Part shown: positions 54,770-63,990 of the stretch, piece by piece | Numbering within the stretch: the stretch's first letter is position 1 | Layout: the number at the start of each line of letters is the position of its first letter | NCBI RefSeq assembly: GCF_016908495.1 | Contig: NZ_JAFBDZ010000001.1 | Span: forward strand, 434,001 to 498,000 | Length of the DNA stretch: 64,000 bases | Reading direction: 5' to 3' | Source: Rossellomorea pakistanensis | GTDB taxonomy: Bacteria; Bacillota; Bacilli; Bacillales; Bacillaceae_B | The notes under the pieces: model-generated | Seen by the model: the letters and a program-made list of their open reading frames with translations, nothing else | Told to the model about the DNA's origin: nothing | The model's database searches: none | Translations under genes and position numbers: made by a program

Positions 54770-55786
54770 TTAACCACCAATATGAGACATCTCGACTTTT
54801 GATCGGTTTATTAAATGATTACCTTTTGCTCTTTCATCGGAATAACGGTCACTACGATGATTCCAAATATCAGTAATTTTATTGGTAATCACATCATCTG
54901 ACTCCCCTGAGCGAAGCAATTGACGAAGATCATACCCTTTTGATGCAAATAAACATGTATATAATTTCCCTTCAGCAGAAACTCGAGCCCTCGAACAGGT
55001 TGAACAAAAAGAGTCGGTAACAGATGAAATAATCCCAATTTCTTGATCACTTCCAATATAACGGTATCTAGTTGCTACTTCACCTACATAATTTGGCTCT
55101 ATTTGTTCGAGGGGCATAATTTTTCCAATTTTATTTAAAATCTCTTTTTTAGTCATTACTTCTGCCATTCTCCAGCCGTTAGAATTCCCTACATCCATAT
55201 ACTCAATAAAGCGAAGAGTATGTTTATTTTCTTTAAAATATTTCGCCATCGGAATGATATCTTGATCGTTTTTCCCTTTTTGAACAACCATATTCACTTT
55301 TACTTTCAGTCCTGCATTAGAAGCAGCCTGAATGCCTTCTAAAACCCTCGAGACTTTGCTTCTATTTCCATTTAATTGATTGAAACGTTGATCATCTAAA
55401 GAATCAAGACTGACTGTCACCCTCCTTAATCCGGCGTCAAACAACTTAGTGGCGAACTTTTTAAGAAGAGAACCATTCGTCGTAATAGAAATATCCTCCA
55501 ATTCACTAATTAACTTCAAACGATAAATAAATTCAGGAAGGTCTTTACGTAATAGAGGTTCCCCTCCTGTAATACGTATTTTTTTAACACCTAAGGAAGC
55601 AAATATACGAGTTAATCGTTCCATTTCATCAAAAGACAGAATTTTATCAGAAGATAAAAAAGGATAATCGGGTCCAAATATTTCTTCAGGCATGCAATAA
55701 CGACAGCGAAAATTACAACGGTCGGTCACTGATAAACGAAGATCTCTCAAAGGGCGTTGTAAGTTATCTAATATACCATTTTCCAT
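54770..55786 (-). CDS. moaA: GTP 3',8-cyclase MoaA (radical SAM)
   Basis: From ATG 55786 (GGAGAGG site upstream) this 338-residue protein has the radical SAM motif CNFRCRYC (about 26-33) and the C-terminal second cluster motif [20 protein letters not shown]. The family ending with Gly-Gly (MSHIGG) is present. It converts GTP to 3',8-cyclo-GTP. A longer in-frame extension to 55825 is rejected because the ribosome binding site lies within it. Confidence 0.96.
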   Translation of the reverse strand: MENGILDNLQRPLRDLRLSVTDRCNFRCRYCMPEEIFGPDYPFLSSDKILSFDEMERLTRIFASLGVKKIRITGGEPLLRKDLPEFIYRLKLISELEDISITTNGSLLKKFATKLFDAGLRRVTVSLDSLDDQRFNQLNGNRSKVSRVLEGIQAASNAGLKVKVNMVVQKGKNDQDIIPMAKYFKENKHTLRFIEYMDVGNSNGWRMAEVMTKKEILNKIGKIMPLEQIEPNYVGEVATRYRYIGSDQEIGIISSVTDSFCSTCSRARVSAEGKLYTCLFASKGYDLRQLLRSGESDDVITNKITDIWNHRSDRYSDERAKGNHLINRSKVEMSHIGG

Positions 55787-55952
55787 TTTTCCCTCTCCTT
55801 TATTACGTAGCCAACCAACTAACATTAAATTTCAAGAAAGCCAGTCAACACCAGCTACATCCGCACCATGCCGAAAGCTTTTTCACTTTAAATCAGCTGC
55901 GGTCATGATGTACTGAATGAACATTTGTACATCTATTTTACTATCGGTAACT

Positions 55953-56099
55953 TTATACTAGATTTCTTGAAAAATAGGTTGAATCTTTTCCTTTGAAAGT
56001 AAACTTTGCAGCAAGCTTATGAATGTAGTATTTCATAGAGAACAACTCTTCTTGAGTTTGGTGGTTCGCACTTACATCCTTAAAAGCACCTTGTTTCAT
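55953..56099 (-). CDS. Possible 48-residue ORF or relic upstream of moaA
   Basis: An open frame from ATG 56099 reads MKQGAFKDVSANHQTQEELF then SMKYYIHKLAAKFTFKGK and ends at 55953. It is protein-like but lacks a ribosome binding site and I do not recognise it. It may be a fragment of a spore or coat-type protein; confidence is low. The rest of the moaA-fdhD gap is otherwise featureless. Confidence 0.3.
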   Translation of the reverse strand: MKQGAFKDVSANHQTQEELFSMKYYIHKLAAKFTFKGKDSTYFSRNLV

Positions 56100-56145
56100 T
56101 TTTTTGTTTTTTTCTAATTAATCAACAAGCTAGATTAAATTCATC

Positions 56146-56949
56146 TTATGTCTTACTGTTTTTTTGAATTCGTTCTGGACAAGTATAAATATTGAAAGAT
56201 TGATTTCGAATAAAACCTACGGTTGTAATCCCTAGATCTTCCGCTAGCTCTAAGGCTAATTCAGTAGGAGCAGATTTCGAAAGAACGATCTCACAACCAA
56301 TTTTCGCCACTTTCAATAAAATTTCTGAAGATATTCGTCCGCTAAAAACAATGATTTTATTTCCAATTGAGATGTTATTTTTTAAACAATATCCATATAT
56401 TTTATCCAAAGCATTATGTCTTCCAATATCCATCCGACTTAGCATAAAACCATTTACATCGCAGAGTGCAGCATTATGAACTCCCCCAGTGTCTTGAAAA
56501 ATAGTGGCTGAATCTTGTAAATCATTCATTAAACGAAGACAGTCCTCTGGGGAAATTCCGACCCGAAATTCTTTCATTTTCTTAGCAGTTAATGCATCAT
56601 TAATAAAGACAAACCCTTGTCTACTCATTCCACAGCACGATGTAACGTATCGTTTGTTTTGAAGGTTTTGGTAATAAGGATTCAAATTATTTATATTCAC
56701 GTGTACATACCCTTCTTTTTCTTGAACCCAAATGTCTTTGATATCTTCATATCGCCGCATAATTCCTTCGGATGCTAAGTAGCCGATTACCATATCTTCA
56801 ATATATTCTGGAGTACAAACCATCGTAACGAATTCTTTTTCATTAATTTTTACTGTAACTGGAAACTCTGTAACAATTATGTCCTCAGCATCTTGAATGT
56901 GCCCGTTTGTGAATTTAAGAATTCCTCTTTTTCCCACTATTAGTTTCAT
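56146..56949 (-). CDS. fdhD: Formate dehydrogenase sulfurtransferase FdhD
   Basis: From ATG 56949 (GAGG at 6-nt spacing) this 267-residue protein matches FdhD: TEFPVTVKINEKEFVTMVCT, EDMVIGYLASEGIM, SCCGMSRQG (the functional cysteine loop), FQDTGGVHNAALCD and DIGRHNALDKIYGYCL, then FSGRISSEILLKVAK. It transfers sulfur to the molybdenum cofactor of formate dehydrogenase and is essential for its activity. The longer frame to 57006 has no ribosome binding site. It lies upstream of moaA on the same strand. Confidence 0.94.
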   Translation of the reverse strand: MKLIVGKRGILKFTNGHIQDAEDIIVTEFPVTVKINEKEFVTMVCTPEYIEDMVIGYLASEGIMRRYEDIKDIWVQEKEGYVHVNINNLNPYYQNLQNKRYVTSCCGMSRQGFVFINDALTAKKMKEFRVGISPEDCLRLMNDLQDSATIFQDTGGVHNAALCDVNGFMLSRMDIGRHNALDKIYGYCLKNNISIGNKIIVFSGRISSEILLKVAKIGCEIVLSKSAPTELALELAEDLGITTVGFIRNQSFNIYTCPERIQKNSKT

Positions 56950-57267
56950 ACGGTACCTCATCCTATAAATTATTATTTTTATTGAAGAATCCCTATATAT
57001 CATCATGTCTAAAATAATTGGCCTAGATTAGTTCCTACTCCCTTTTCCATATAGGGATTACCTTGAATCCTGGATTAAAAAGGTGAAGAGAATAAGTTTG
57101 ATAGATATTTCAAGTGATTATTTATTATATTTTGGATGTTATATTTCAAATTGATATTCTAAACAAATTTTGCATGAATAGCCTATCCACTTTGAGTAGT
57201 GTTTTAGTTTGATATATTTATATTATCAACATTTATTAGTTACAAACTATGGTGAACAATTCTCAGC
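56950..57267. other. Gap between leader copy 2 and fdhD
   Basis: After the copy 2 leader a good GGAGAG site and ATG (57269-57267) open a frame of only nine codons (MLRIVHHSL). The following 260 bp is AT-rich and has no gene. This looks like the remains of a deleted gene. Confidence 0.45.
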
Positions 57268-57299
57268 ATTATAACTCTCCTTTTTTAAAATCAAAAAAG

Positions 57300-57352
57300 C
57301 CCACCATAAAATAAAATGTGTACAATCTATACACAGTCTATTTTATGATGGG
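57300..57352 (-). terminator. Hairpin of leader copy 2
   Basis: Arms at 57300-57322 and 57330-57352 pair over 23 positions with a few wobble or mismatched pairs; TTTTTT follows on the minus strand. Relative to copy 1, the fourth base pair changed from G-C to A-T on both arms. Confidence 0.75.
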
Positions 57353-57471
57353 CTAATTACTAAGTAGTTTTCCTACCAGTGATCCATCTCATCACATATA
57401 GCAAAATTAAAAAAAACAGAATATTAAGGCAATTTGTCATTACCTAACATCAATGATTTTTTTATGCTTTT
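57353..57471 (-). ncRNA. Structured 5' leader, copy 2
   Basis: Same blocks as copy 1: AGGTAAT GACAA ATTGCCT forms the 7-bp stem with an A-T to G-C covariation, and CTGGTAG...CTACTTAG forms the bulged stem around GAAAA. GAGATGGAT is conserved. No intact gene follows. Confidence 0.55.
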
Positions 57472-57500
57472 ATTATAATACTTTAAATGCCTAACCACAA
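57472..57500 (-). promoter_or_regulatory. Promoter of leader copy 2
   Basis: Minus strand TTGTGG (57500-57495), 17-bp spacer, TATAAT (57477-57472). The ATTTAAAGTATTATAAT segment is identical to copy 1. Confidence 0.65.
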
Positions 57501-57506
57501 TAGAAA

Positions 57507-57818
57507 TTAGCAGTAAAATTTCCTTCTTAATGTTGTCGTGTGATTTGTTACAAGATTAAAATCAATTTCTTTGATTACTTTTTCGATCTCTCCAAGCTTA
57601 TTATGTCGAATATACGTCCAACCATTATATTCAAGTGTAAAGAATGATATGATTAAGCCAATGATAATCCGACGATAGTTGAAGTCCAACCTTTTCTCAT
57701 ATCTTCCACCTATTAAATTACTAACCAAAGCCTGTCTCAATTCATTGTATTCATTATTCAACAACCTTGCCTTATTCTTGAGTATCTTAGAAGTGATCAC
57801 ATTTCGCAACAATCGCAT
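57507..57818 (-). CDS. Hypothetical protein or gene fragment
   Basis: This 103-residue frame (MRLLRNVITSKILKNKARLL) has one hydrophobic stretch (RRIIIGLIISFFTLEYNGW). No ribosome binding site is convincing and no family is recognised. It ends just upstream of leader copy 2. It may be a fragment of a decayed gene. Confidence 0.35.
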   Translation of the reverse strand: MRLLRNVITSKILKNKARLLNNEYNELRQALVSNLIGGRYEKRLDFNYRRIIIGLIISFFTLEYNGWTYIRHNKLGEIEKVIKEIDFNLVTNHTTTLRRKFYC

Positions 57819-57861
57819 TCGTTAGATGTTTAAGATTTTATTTAACACATTTTCATAATCA

Positions 57862-58071
57862 TCAGTAATATTCAACAGGTACATATTCAATAAACCCTGC
57901 TGGTTTGCTATTCTCCATTATTTTTATATACTTTAATCCTTCATTGAGCCTCCCCTTAAGCCAATTGTTTTTATTTATATAACCTGTTGAGCTCGGCTTG
58001 CTGCGAAGACAATAACATCCCTTATCTTCTATATTCTCTTCGTCTAAATCTATCATTTCAATTGATTCCAA
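57862..58071 (-). pseudogene. N-terminal fragment of a YoaP-like acetyltransferase
   Basis: The 69-residue frame reads MESIEMIDLDEENIEDKGCY then KNNWLKGRLNEGLKYIKIME and PAGFIEYVPVEYY. This matches the start of YoaP-type GNAT proteins, which are about 250 residues. The frame stops where the acetyl-CoA domain should continue. So it is truncated. Confidence 0.55.
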
Positions 58072-58489
58072 TAGATTTCTCCCACTTATCTCATTTATAT
58101 GTTCTTATTCAATTAAAGTACTCTCTACCGAAACAACTGAGGAGCACGTCTTGATCAGCATTTGCCACTATTACGGAAATTACAGCGATAACCAGAGTTT
58201 ATTTCCGATTCTCTTTACTAAAGAGTATGAAAAGTGGTCATAGTAAACTCCTCTAAACAAATGTACATCTCTATAAATGCCTTCATTATTAAAACCCAGT
58301 CCTTTTAATAAGTGAAAGAACTTTTGGGGAAAGGCTTCTTAATCAAATAAAGTTTTTACCTATTTGATTTACATTTTAACATATTTTACCTATATTTTTT
58401 TGAAGACCATCATTTGTAATTTTGCTAAGTATGGGGTTCATATTCAAACTGTGGGGTGGGGGGGTGTTTATGATCGTAGAATGAAATAA

Positions 58490-59280
58490 AATTGAGTTTA
58501 GTAAGTGTAGAGATCTATTCAATCAACGAGGACATTTAAAATCAATGGCAGTAGTTGAAGGTATAAATCCTAGACGAATATTTGTTGATGATCATGTTTC
58601 CCCTTCCTCTGGACTTATTTGGTTGGGGAATAATGATGGTTTCATATTTATTGGAAATGAGAACAACGATAATGGATAAACGACTTTATTGACAATGTAA
58701 TCATTCCAGAAGCAATAAAAGTCAATTCATAATGTTTGAAGGTATTAGCAATCACAATCAGTAGAATAAGACTATTGATAGAGTGTTTAAACACCGTAAG
58801 TTAGGGAGCTGGAAACAAAGGGGATACACCTTACAAGCAGGGGATTATAAAGATAACTGCGAACCTGTGATTGATCAAAGATATGAAGCTGTAAATATCA
58901 GCAACAATCTTTTAGAGAACTATAATAACTCCATAAAGAATATCGATTTTTACACTTCAAAATTATTGAATTTTGGTCTTTAACTGAGGAATTTTTGAAT
59001 AAGGGTGTTGGATTTTGTATCCTTTCAAAAATGAAATTTATTTTGTTTTTCAGGTTTTGTCGTTGAAAATGGACACTGAATTGATATTGAAACAATAGAA
59101 ACTCATCAAGGAAAAAAATCAGCTCAAAAAATCACTCATTTTTTTAAAAAACATTGTTTGGATAATATTATGGTTCCAAATTAGGATTGTATGGAGTAAC
59201 AAGCCCTCTATTACAGTTGCAGAAAATATAGGATTTTAAAATGTATGTAACTATGTTGGATATGATTTTTCATTCTAAGA
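58490..59280 (+). pseudogene. Decayed GNAT acetyltransferase gene
   Basis: Pieces in several plus-strand frames assemble into one acetyltransferase of about 260 residues: FNQRGHLKSMAVVEGINPRR, IFVDDHVSPSSGLIWLGNND, then HRKLGSWKQRGYTLQAGDYK (intact stretch 58783-58983), VVENGH-like sequence, ETHQGKKSAQKI, and PSITVAENIGF near the end. Numerous stops and frameshifts separate them. It is clearly dead. It lies back-to-back with the YoaP-like fragment. Confidence 0.7.
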
Positions 59281-59330
59281 TCATATTCTATTAAACTTTA
59301 CAAAAGCCTCACCAAATAAATTTTACTTAT

Positions 59331-59558
59331 TTAACCTTTTAAATAGAGAAGTACTATAAGGAATATTATTAGTCCTATCGTAAAAATTGAACCAACACTT
59401 GCACTGTATATTATGTGAACTTTAACATGAAGAATAACATGAACAATAAGAATAATAAGTAAGCAAAAAAGCAAAAAAATAACGATATTCACATTTCTAT
59501 TCCTATACAAAAAATCAGCACCTTTAGATACATAGTAGGAATTCAAAATTGTTATCAT
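59331..59558 (-). CDS. Small membrane protein
   Basis: This 75-residue protein has two long hydrophobic segments (about 25-44 and 53-74) with basic residues between. A weak AAAGATCATG start context gives modest support. Family unknown. Confidence 0.45.
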   Translation of the reverse strand: MITILNSYYVSKGADFLYRNRNVNIVIFLLFCLLIILIVHVILHVKVHIIYSASVGSIFTIGLIIFLIVLLYLKG

Positions 59559-59933
59559 GATCTTTTAACAAAATATAAGTTTTTTATTTCACTTTCACGC
59601 TGCTGCTTTATTCTTATTTTCCAGTTATTCCATTCTCTGAAGCTCAACTCTTTCTGGTAACGTCTTCTTTCCATTATCATTCAAATGATTGTAGATAAAA
59701 GAAAAGTTTATTCTATTGAAGATCTCTAGTTATTAGTAACCGTTATTTTATTTGTATGCTTGTATAAACCTCCCTAGAACAATCAAACTGAATGATGTTT
59801 CGTTTCTTCTTATTTGTGTAACATTTGGTGGCGGTGTTAGTTAGCAGTAAAGAGAGTTATAGAAGTATCCTTTTATGGTTGAAGAAGAAATAGGGATCTA
59901 CAGTTAATCACTTAGCCTTTTAATTAAAGAAAA
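59559..59933. other. Intergenic region
   Basis: No gene is supported here. It ends at the terminator of the acyl-CoA operon. Confidence 0.4.
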
Positions 59934-59960
59934 AGGACACTAAATTAAACAGTGTCCTCC
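59930..59960 (-). terminator. Terminator of the acyl-CoA operon
   Basis: GGACACT and AGTGTCC form a 7-bp stem with a 9-nt loop; TTTTTCTTT follows on the minus strand. It lies 25-55 bp past the acyl-CoA dehydrogenase stop. Confidence 0.8.
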
Positions 59961-59985
59961 CATTGAGCAAACTACATTCAACTAA

Positions 59986-61686
59986 TTATTGGATCGTTGT
60001 TGTTAACGATGAATCATCCTTCAGTAATACAATTTCATCAAAATACTTTATGGATTTCAAATCCTGATCAATCCAATCGTTTTCTCGCCATGTTTTTTCA
60101 ATAAAGATTTCTGCCTTTAATTGGTTACGGCGACATCCATCTGATGCTTCCTTTATTGCAATGATGCTTTCGTAGATATTAACCATCAGTTTGGCTATTC
60201 TCTTAGAATGGTAGGATTGTACATCTTTAGATTTTGAAAGAGCGTAATCGGATAAATTTCTTAGGTCTTCGATCCCTTTTTCTACAAGCTGTATATCCCG
60301 ATCGGACACATTCCCTAAATCAGTAAGTTGCTTCTCCATTTCATTGATAAACACTCGATGAGCTTGATATTTATCGATGAGACGCAATATTTCAAGTCCC
60401 AAAATGTTTGCTGTTCCTTCCCAAACGGTCAGTACCTGAGCATCACGTAACAATCGTGGTGTTACAAAATCCTCAATAAAACCATTACCTCCATGGATTT
60501 CGATTGCTTCATGGGAAAACTGGATAGCCTGTTCTGCCGACTCCTTTTTCAAAAGGGCGATTAATAAGCGATTCATGACCTGATCTTTATCAGAAACAGA
60601 TTCTTTCTTCATCATGACACGATCAAAAAGCTTCACTAAGGAGAATACTGCACTTGTTTCAATTTCCTGTTTTACTACAAGATGTACGAGAGTTTCCTTA
60701 ATCATCGGATAGTCAGTAAGCTGTTTACCAAAAGCTTCACGATACAAAGCATAATTTTTTGCTTCAGTATAAGCACGCCTCATAATTCCAATGGAGGCGA
60801 CCGCATTACAAAGGCGAGAAAGATTAAGAGCTTCCATCATATAATGTATTCCTTTTGACTCATCCCCGACTAAGTAAGCTTCTGCTCCATCAAATTCTAC
60901 TTCTGCTGACGGAACAGCACGAACGCCTAATTTATCCTTTAATCTACGGATACGAATACCATTTAACCTTCCATTATCATCCCGCCATGGTACTGCAAAT
61001 AAGCTTAAGCCTTTTGTTCCTTTTGGACTCCCTTCCATTCTTGCCAAAACCATTGCGACACCGCACATTCCCGCATTAGAAGCAAAATACTTTTCACCAT
61101 AGAGGCGGTAGGTCTTACCTACTTTTACAGCCTTTGTCTCGTTCGCACCAACATCTGATCCGCCTTGTCGTTCGGTTAAAAATGTTGCCCCCTCATAAAG
61201 CTCCATTTCTCCGGTGGATGTTACATGTGGAAGGAATATAGATTTTACCTCTTCATTCGCATAATGGTCCAACAAATACGCCGTTGCCATCGTCAATGTT
61301 ACCGGGCAATAGAAACCAGGTTCAGCTTGGGAGAGCAAATAGCCTTGGGCAAAGGAAATGAAGTAATCACCTTTTTTTCCTAGTTCGGGAATTTGCTTAT
61401 GAATATACCCAACTATTCCACTATTATATGTTTCTTGAACCGTTTTTTTATAACCATCATTTACCCAGACTTCAGATATATCATCACCTAGTTGATTATA
61501 TTTAATGAGCTTCGGCTGTCCTTCACGATCCGTATGCACTGCTCGTTGATCAATATCCGTTGCACAACGCTCTCCAAATCTCATTAATTCTTGATCTGCC
61601 CATCCATAAAGGTCCTTATTTGCGTATTTTTTAAAAAGATTCCTGAAGTGTGAATCTTCCTCGTAAAAGTTTGTTTGACGTCTCAT
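59986..61686 (-). CDS. Acyl-CoA dehydrogenase (AidB-like subfamily)
   Basis: This 566-residue protein has acyl-CoA dehydrogenase motifs: MTLTMATAYL-like VTLTMATAYLLDHY, TFLTERQGGSDVGANETKAV, YFASNAGMCGVAMVLARMEG, LKDKLGVRAVPSAEVEFDGA, ALYREAFGKQLTDYPMIKET and IEIHGGNGFIEDFVTPRLLR with QVLTVWEGTANI. The length and the extended C-terminal helical domain are typical of AidB-like enzymes rather than 380-residue mitochondrial-type ones. It oxidises an acyl-CoA, probably branched or aromatic, using FAD. It overlaps the ligase gene by 4 bp. Confidence 0.92.
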   Translation of the reverse strand: MRRQTNFYEEDSHFRNLFKKYANKDLYGWADQELMRFGERCATDIDQRAVHTDREGQPKLIKYNQLGDDISEVWVNDGYKKTVQETYNSGIVGYIHKQIPELGKKGDYFISFAQGYLLSQAEPGFYCPVTLTMATAYLLDHYANEEVKSIFLPHVTSTGEMELYEGATFLTERQGGSDVGANETKAVKVGKTYRLYGEKYFASNAGMCGVAMVLARMEGSPKGTKGLSLFAVPWRDDNGRLNGIRIRRLKDKLGVRAVPSAEVEFDGAEAYLVGDESKGIHYMMEALNLSRLCNAVASIGIMRRAYTEAKNYALYREAFGKQLTDYPMIKETLVHLVVKQEIETSAVFSLVKLFDRVMMKKESVSDKDQVMNRLLIALLKKESAEQAIQFSHEAIEIHGGNGFIEDFVTPRLLRDAQVLTVWEGTANILGLEILRLIDKYQAHRVFINEMEKQLTDLGNVSDRDIQLVEKGIEDLRNLSDYALSKSKDVQSYHSKRIAKLMVNIYESIIAIKEASDGCRRNQLKAEIFIEKTWRENDWIDQDLKSIKYFDEIVLLKDDSSLTTTIQ

Positions 61687-63203
61687 TGCAACACCCCATC
61701 CGTTCGTTCTCTAAGTACATGTTTCAAAATTTTCCCTGTCGCATTTCTTGGTAGTTCAGATACTTGTTCGTACTTTTTGGGAATTTTATAGTCTGCGATT
61801 CCACCAGATAGAAACCGCTTACATTTTTCTGCAAGGTTATCCACCACTTCCGTTGCAACAATGAAAGCTTTGACAGTTTCTCCCCATTCTGGATGCGGTA
61901 CTCCTACTACAGCTACATCAGAAATGTATGGAAGTTGGACTAAGAGATCTTCTATCTCTTTTGGATAGATGTTTACACCTCCTGAAATAATCAGGTCTTT
62001 TTTTCGATCTACAATCCAGATATATCCGTTCTCATCATACTTTGCTAAATCACCAGTTCGAATCCACCCATTCTCAAAGACTTCCAACGTTTTCTCAAAG
62101 TCCTTATAATACTTTTTCATATTCCCTTCACCACGGAGGATTAATTCCCCTACTTCATTTGGTGCTACTTTTTCTCCGTCTTTATTAATAATGAGAATTT
62201 CAGTTCCTAAAGCTCCTCTTTTTCCAATACTACCAGATTTTGTTTCATGTTCCTCTGGTCGAAGGAGTGTACCACTTGGACCCGCTTCTGTTAAACCGTA
62301 CACACAACAGAGGGAATTTGTTTGGAACTTTTCTTTGATCATCTTAACGTCGGGTTTGGATAAAGATGCTCCTCCATAAACCCAATACTTCATTGATGAT
62401 AGATTGTAAGATTGAATATTTGGCATCTTGGCCGTGAATAAGTAGGCTACTGGAGCTCCAAAGAAGTGTGTAATTTTTTCTTTCTCAACAAGATTGAGCA
62501 ATGCTTCTGGGGTAAAGGTAGGAGAAAGAACATGTGTAGCTCCAACATACATTCCTCCTATCATAAACAAATGCAGAGGCGCAGAATGACTAAGTGGCAT
62601 CATGTGAAGTATGCGACTTTCTGGTTTATACTCCATCTCAATACTCATCATAATAGCTACAGCTAGGATACTTCTATTTGTGAAAAGCACTCCTTTAGGT
62701 TTTCCCGTCGTTCCAGATGTATAAAGGATTGCCGCATCATCATCTTCTTGTAATGAACAAATTATTTCTTTCTCTGATTCGGATTCTTTTACTTCTTCAA
62801 ATGAGCGCCAGCCCTCTGTTGCTTTTCCTGTCTTTACAAGGATTAGCCCTTCGCATTCAACGCCAGATACTCCCTCCCAAAGCCATTCATGCACAAGTAA
62901 TGCACTAGCATCACAATGCTCTACGATATACTCCACTTCTGGTAATGTAAGCTTCGCATTTATAGGAACAATAATGGCCCCTAATCGAACAACTGCAAAA
63001 TAACTGATCATAAACTCTTTTGTGTTTGGCATAAATAACACTACTTTATCTCCACACCCAACACCTAATGACTGAAGTGCAGCAGCGAATCGGTTGGTTT
63101 CCTGATGAAGCTCGCGATAGGAGATTCTTTCTTGATTAACCACAACCGCTTCCTGATTGGGATACTTTCGTGCATTCCTGGCCAGTAACTCTGATAGGTT
63201 CAT
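61683..63203 (-). CDS. AMP-dependent acyl-CoA synthetase/ligase
   Basis: This 506-residue adenylate-forming enzyme has AMP-binding motifs: ILYTSGTTGKPKGVLFTNRS, CCVYGLTEAGPSGTL, GWIRTGDLAKYDENGYIWIV, DRKKDLIISGGVNIYPKEIE and the catalytic lysine motif PRNATGKILK at the end. It activates a carboxylic acid to the CoA thioester. Coupling with the downstream acyl-CoA dehydrogenase suggests degradation of a fatty or branched acid. It follows the merR gene by 12 bp. Confidence 0.93.
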   Translation of the reverse strand: MNLSELLARNARKYPNQEAVVVNQERISYRELHQETNRFAAALQSLGVGCGDKVVLFMPNTKEFMISYFAVVRLGAIIVPINAKLTLPEVEYIVEHCDASALLVHEWLWEGVSGVECEGLILVKTGKATEGWRSFEEVKESESEKEIICSLQEDDDAAILYTSGTTGKPKGVLFTNRSILAVAIMMSIEMEYKPESRILHMMPLSHSAPLHLFMIGGMYVGATHVLSPTFTPEALLNLVEKEKITHFFGAPVAYLFTAKMPNIQSYNLSSMKYWVYGGASLSKPDVKMIKEKFQTNSLCCVYGLTEAGPSGTLLRPEEHETKSGSIGKRGALGTEILIINKDGEKVAPNEVGELILRGEGNMKKYYKDFEKTLEVFENGWIRTGDLAKYDENGYIWIVDRKKDLIISGGVNIYPKEIEDLLVQLPYISDVAVVGVPHPEWGETVKAFIVATEVVDNLAEKCKRFLSGGIADYKIPKKYEQVSELPRNATGKILKHVLRERTDGVLQ

Positions 63204-63215
63204 ATTATTTCCCCC

Positions 63216-63584
63216 TTAAATCATCAAGTTTTGTAAAAAATCATTTTGCAGCTCTTCCAATTCCTGTTTCATTTCCTTCAATTCGTCAATCCGTTTATTC
63301 ACCTCCTTTATTTTCTGTTTTCCATATTCAATTGTCCTCTCTAATTGCTTTTTTCCAGACGAATCCTGATCAAAAAGTTGGATCATTTCCTTTATTTCAT
63401 CCAAGGAAAACCCAAACCGCTTCCCACGCAATATCAACTTAATACGCGTTACTTCCTTACTAGTGAAAAACCTTCTTCCACCTTCAGAACGTTGAGGCTT
63501 TATAAGTCCAAGTTCTTCATAGTATCTAATTGTTCTAGTCGTTAGCGAAAATTTATCGGCTATCTCAGAAATGGAATACATCAT
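63216..63584 (-). CDS. MerR-family transcriptional regulator
   Basis: This 122-residue regulator has the MerR HTH (YSISEIADKFSLTTRTIRYY then EELGLIKPQRSEGGRRFFTS) and a C-terminal coiled coil of about 50 residues without metal-binding cysteines. That fits organic-ligand sensing MerR proteins such as LiuR-type regulators of acyl-CoA degradation. It heads the acyl-CoA operon. A perfect 16-bp palindrome lies about 50 bp upstream. Confidence 0.9.
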   Translation of the reverse strand: MMYSISEIADKFSLTTRTIRYYEELGLIKPQRSEGGRRFFTSKEVTRIKLILRGKRFGFSLDEIKEMIQLFDQDSSGKKQLERTIEYGKQKIKEVNKRIDELKEMKQELEELQNDFLQNLMI

Positions 63585-63631
63585 TTAGCTTCATCCTATT
63601 TATCTCATTTTTCGTTAATACTAATTTACAA

Positions 63632-63647
63632 TTTACGTTAACGTAAA
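63632..63647. promoter_or_regulatory. Palindromic operator for the MerR regulator
   Basis: TTTACGTTAACGTAAA is a perfect 16-bp palindrome. On the minus strand TTGTAG and TAAATT flank it at 19-bp spacing, the unusual spacing of MerR-controlled promoters. It resembles the LiuR-type operator style. Confidence 0.65.
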
Positions 63648-63990
63648 CTACAAGGTATAATTGCAAATATTTATAAGCTAGTTCATTATGGTTTTAAATA
63701 TCTAATCAACTCCTTGTTAATAAAATTTTCAACTAGAAAACGCTAAAAATTAACTCGTGTTGAATATTTTACTCTTTATCAATATATCTCATATTGACAT
63801 ATTATTGGATGTTAAAAGAGAACAAATACAGAAGACTATTCACAATAGAAGGTTTATAATATGGATTTTTATGTAACTTTCTCCTTTTTCCCGTGACTAA
63901 TTAGTAAACTATTGATTGAAAATAGTGACTGAACCTAATCATACAGTTGGATTTTAAAAGCTGAAGATTAGAAGGAGAGGAATTCCAAAA
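63648..63990. other. Divergent intergenic region
   Basis: AT-rich region between the MerR operator and a plus-strand gene starting at the window edge. No gene is seen inside. Confidence 0.4.

Noticed and set aside
55840..55960. Moco riboswitch upstream of moaA
   Set aside because: Some GC-rich complementarity exists, but the conserved Moco RNA sequences are not seen, and the area reads partly like a broken coding frame.
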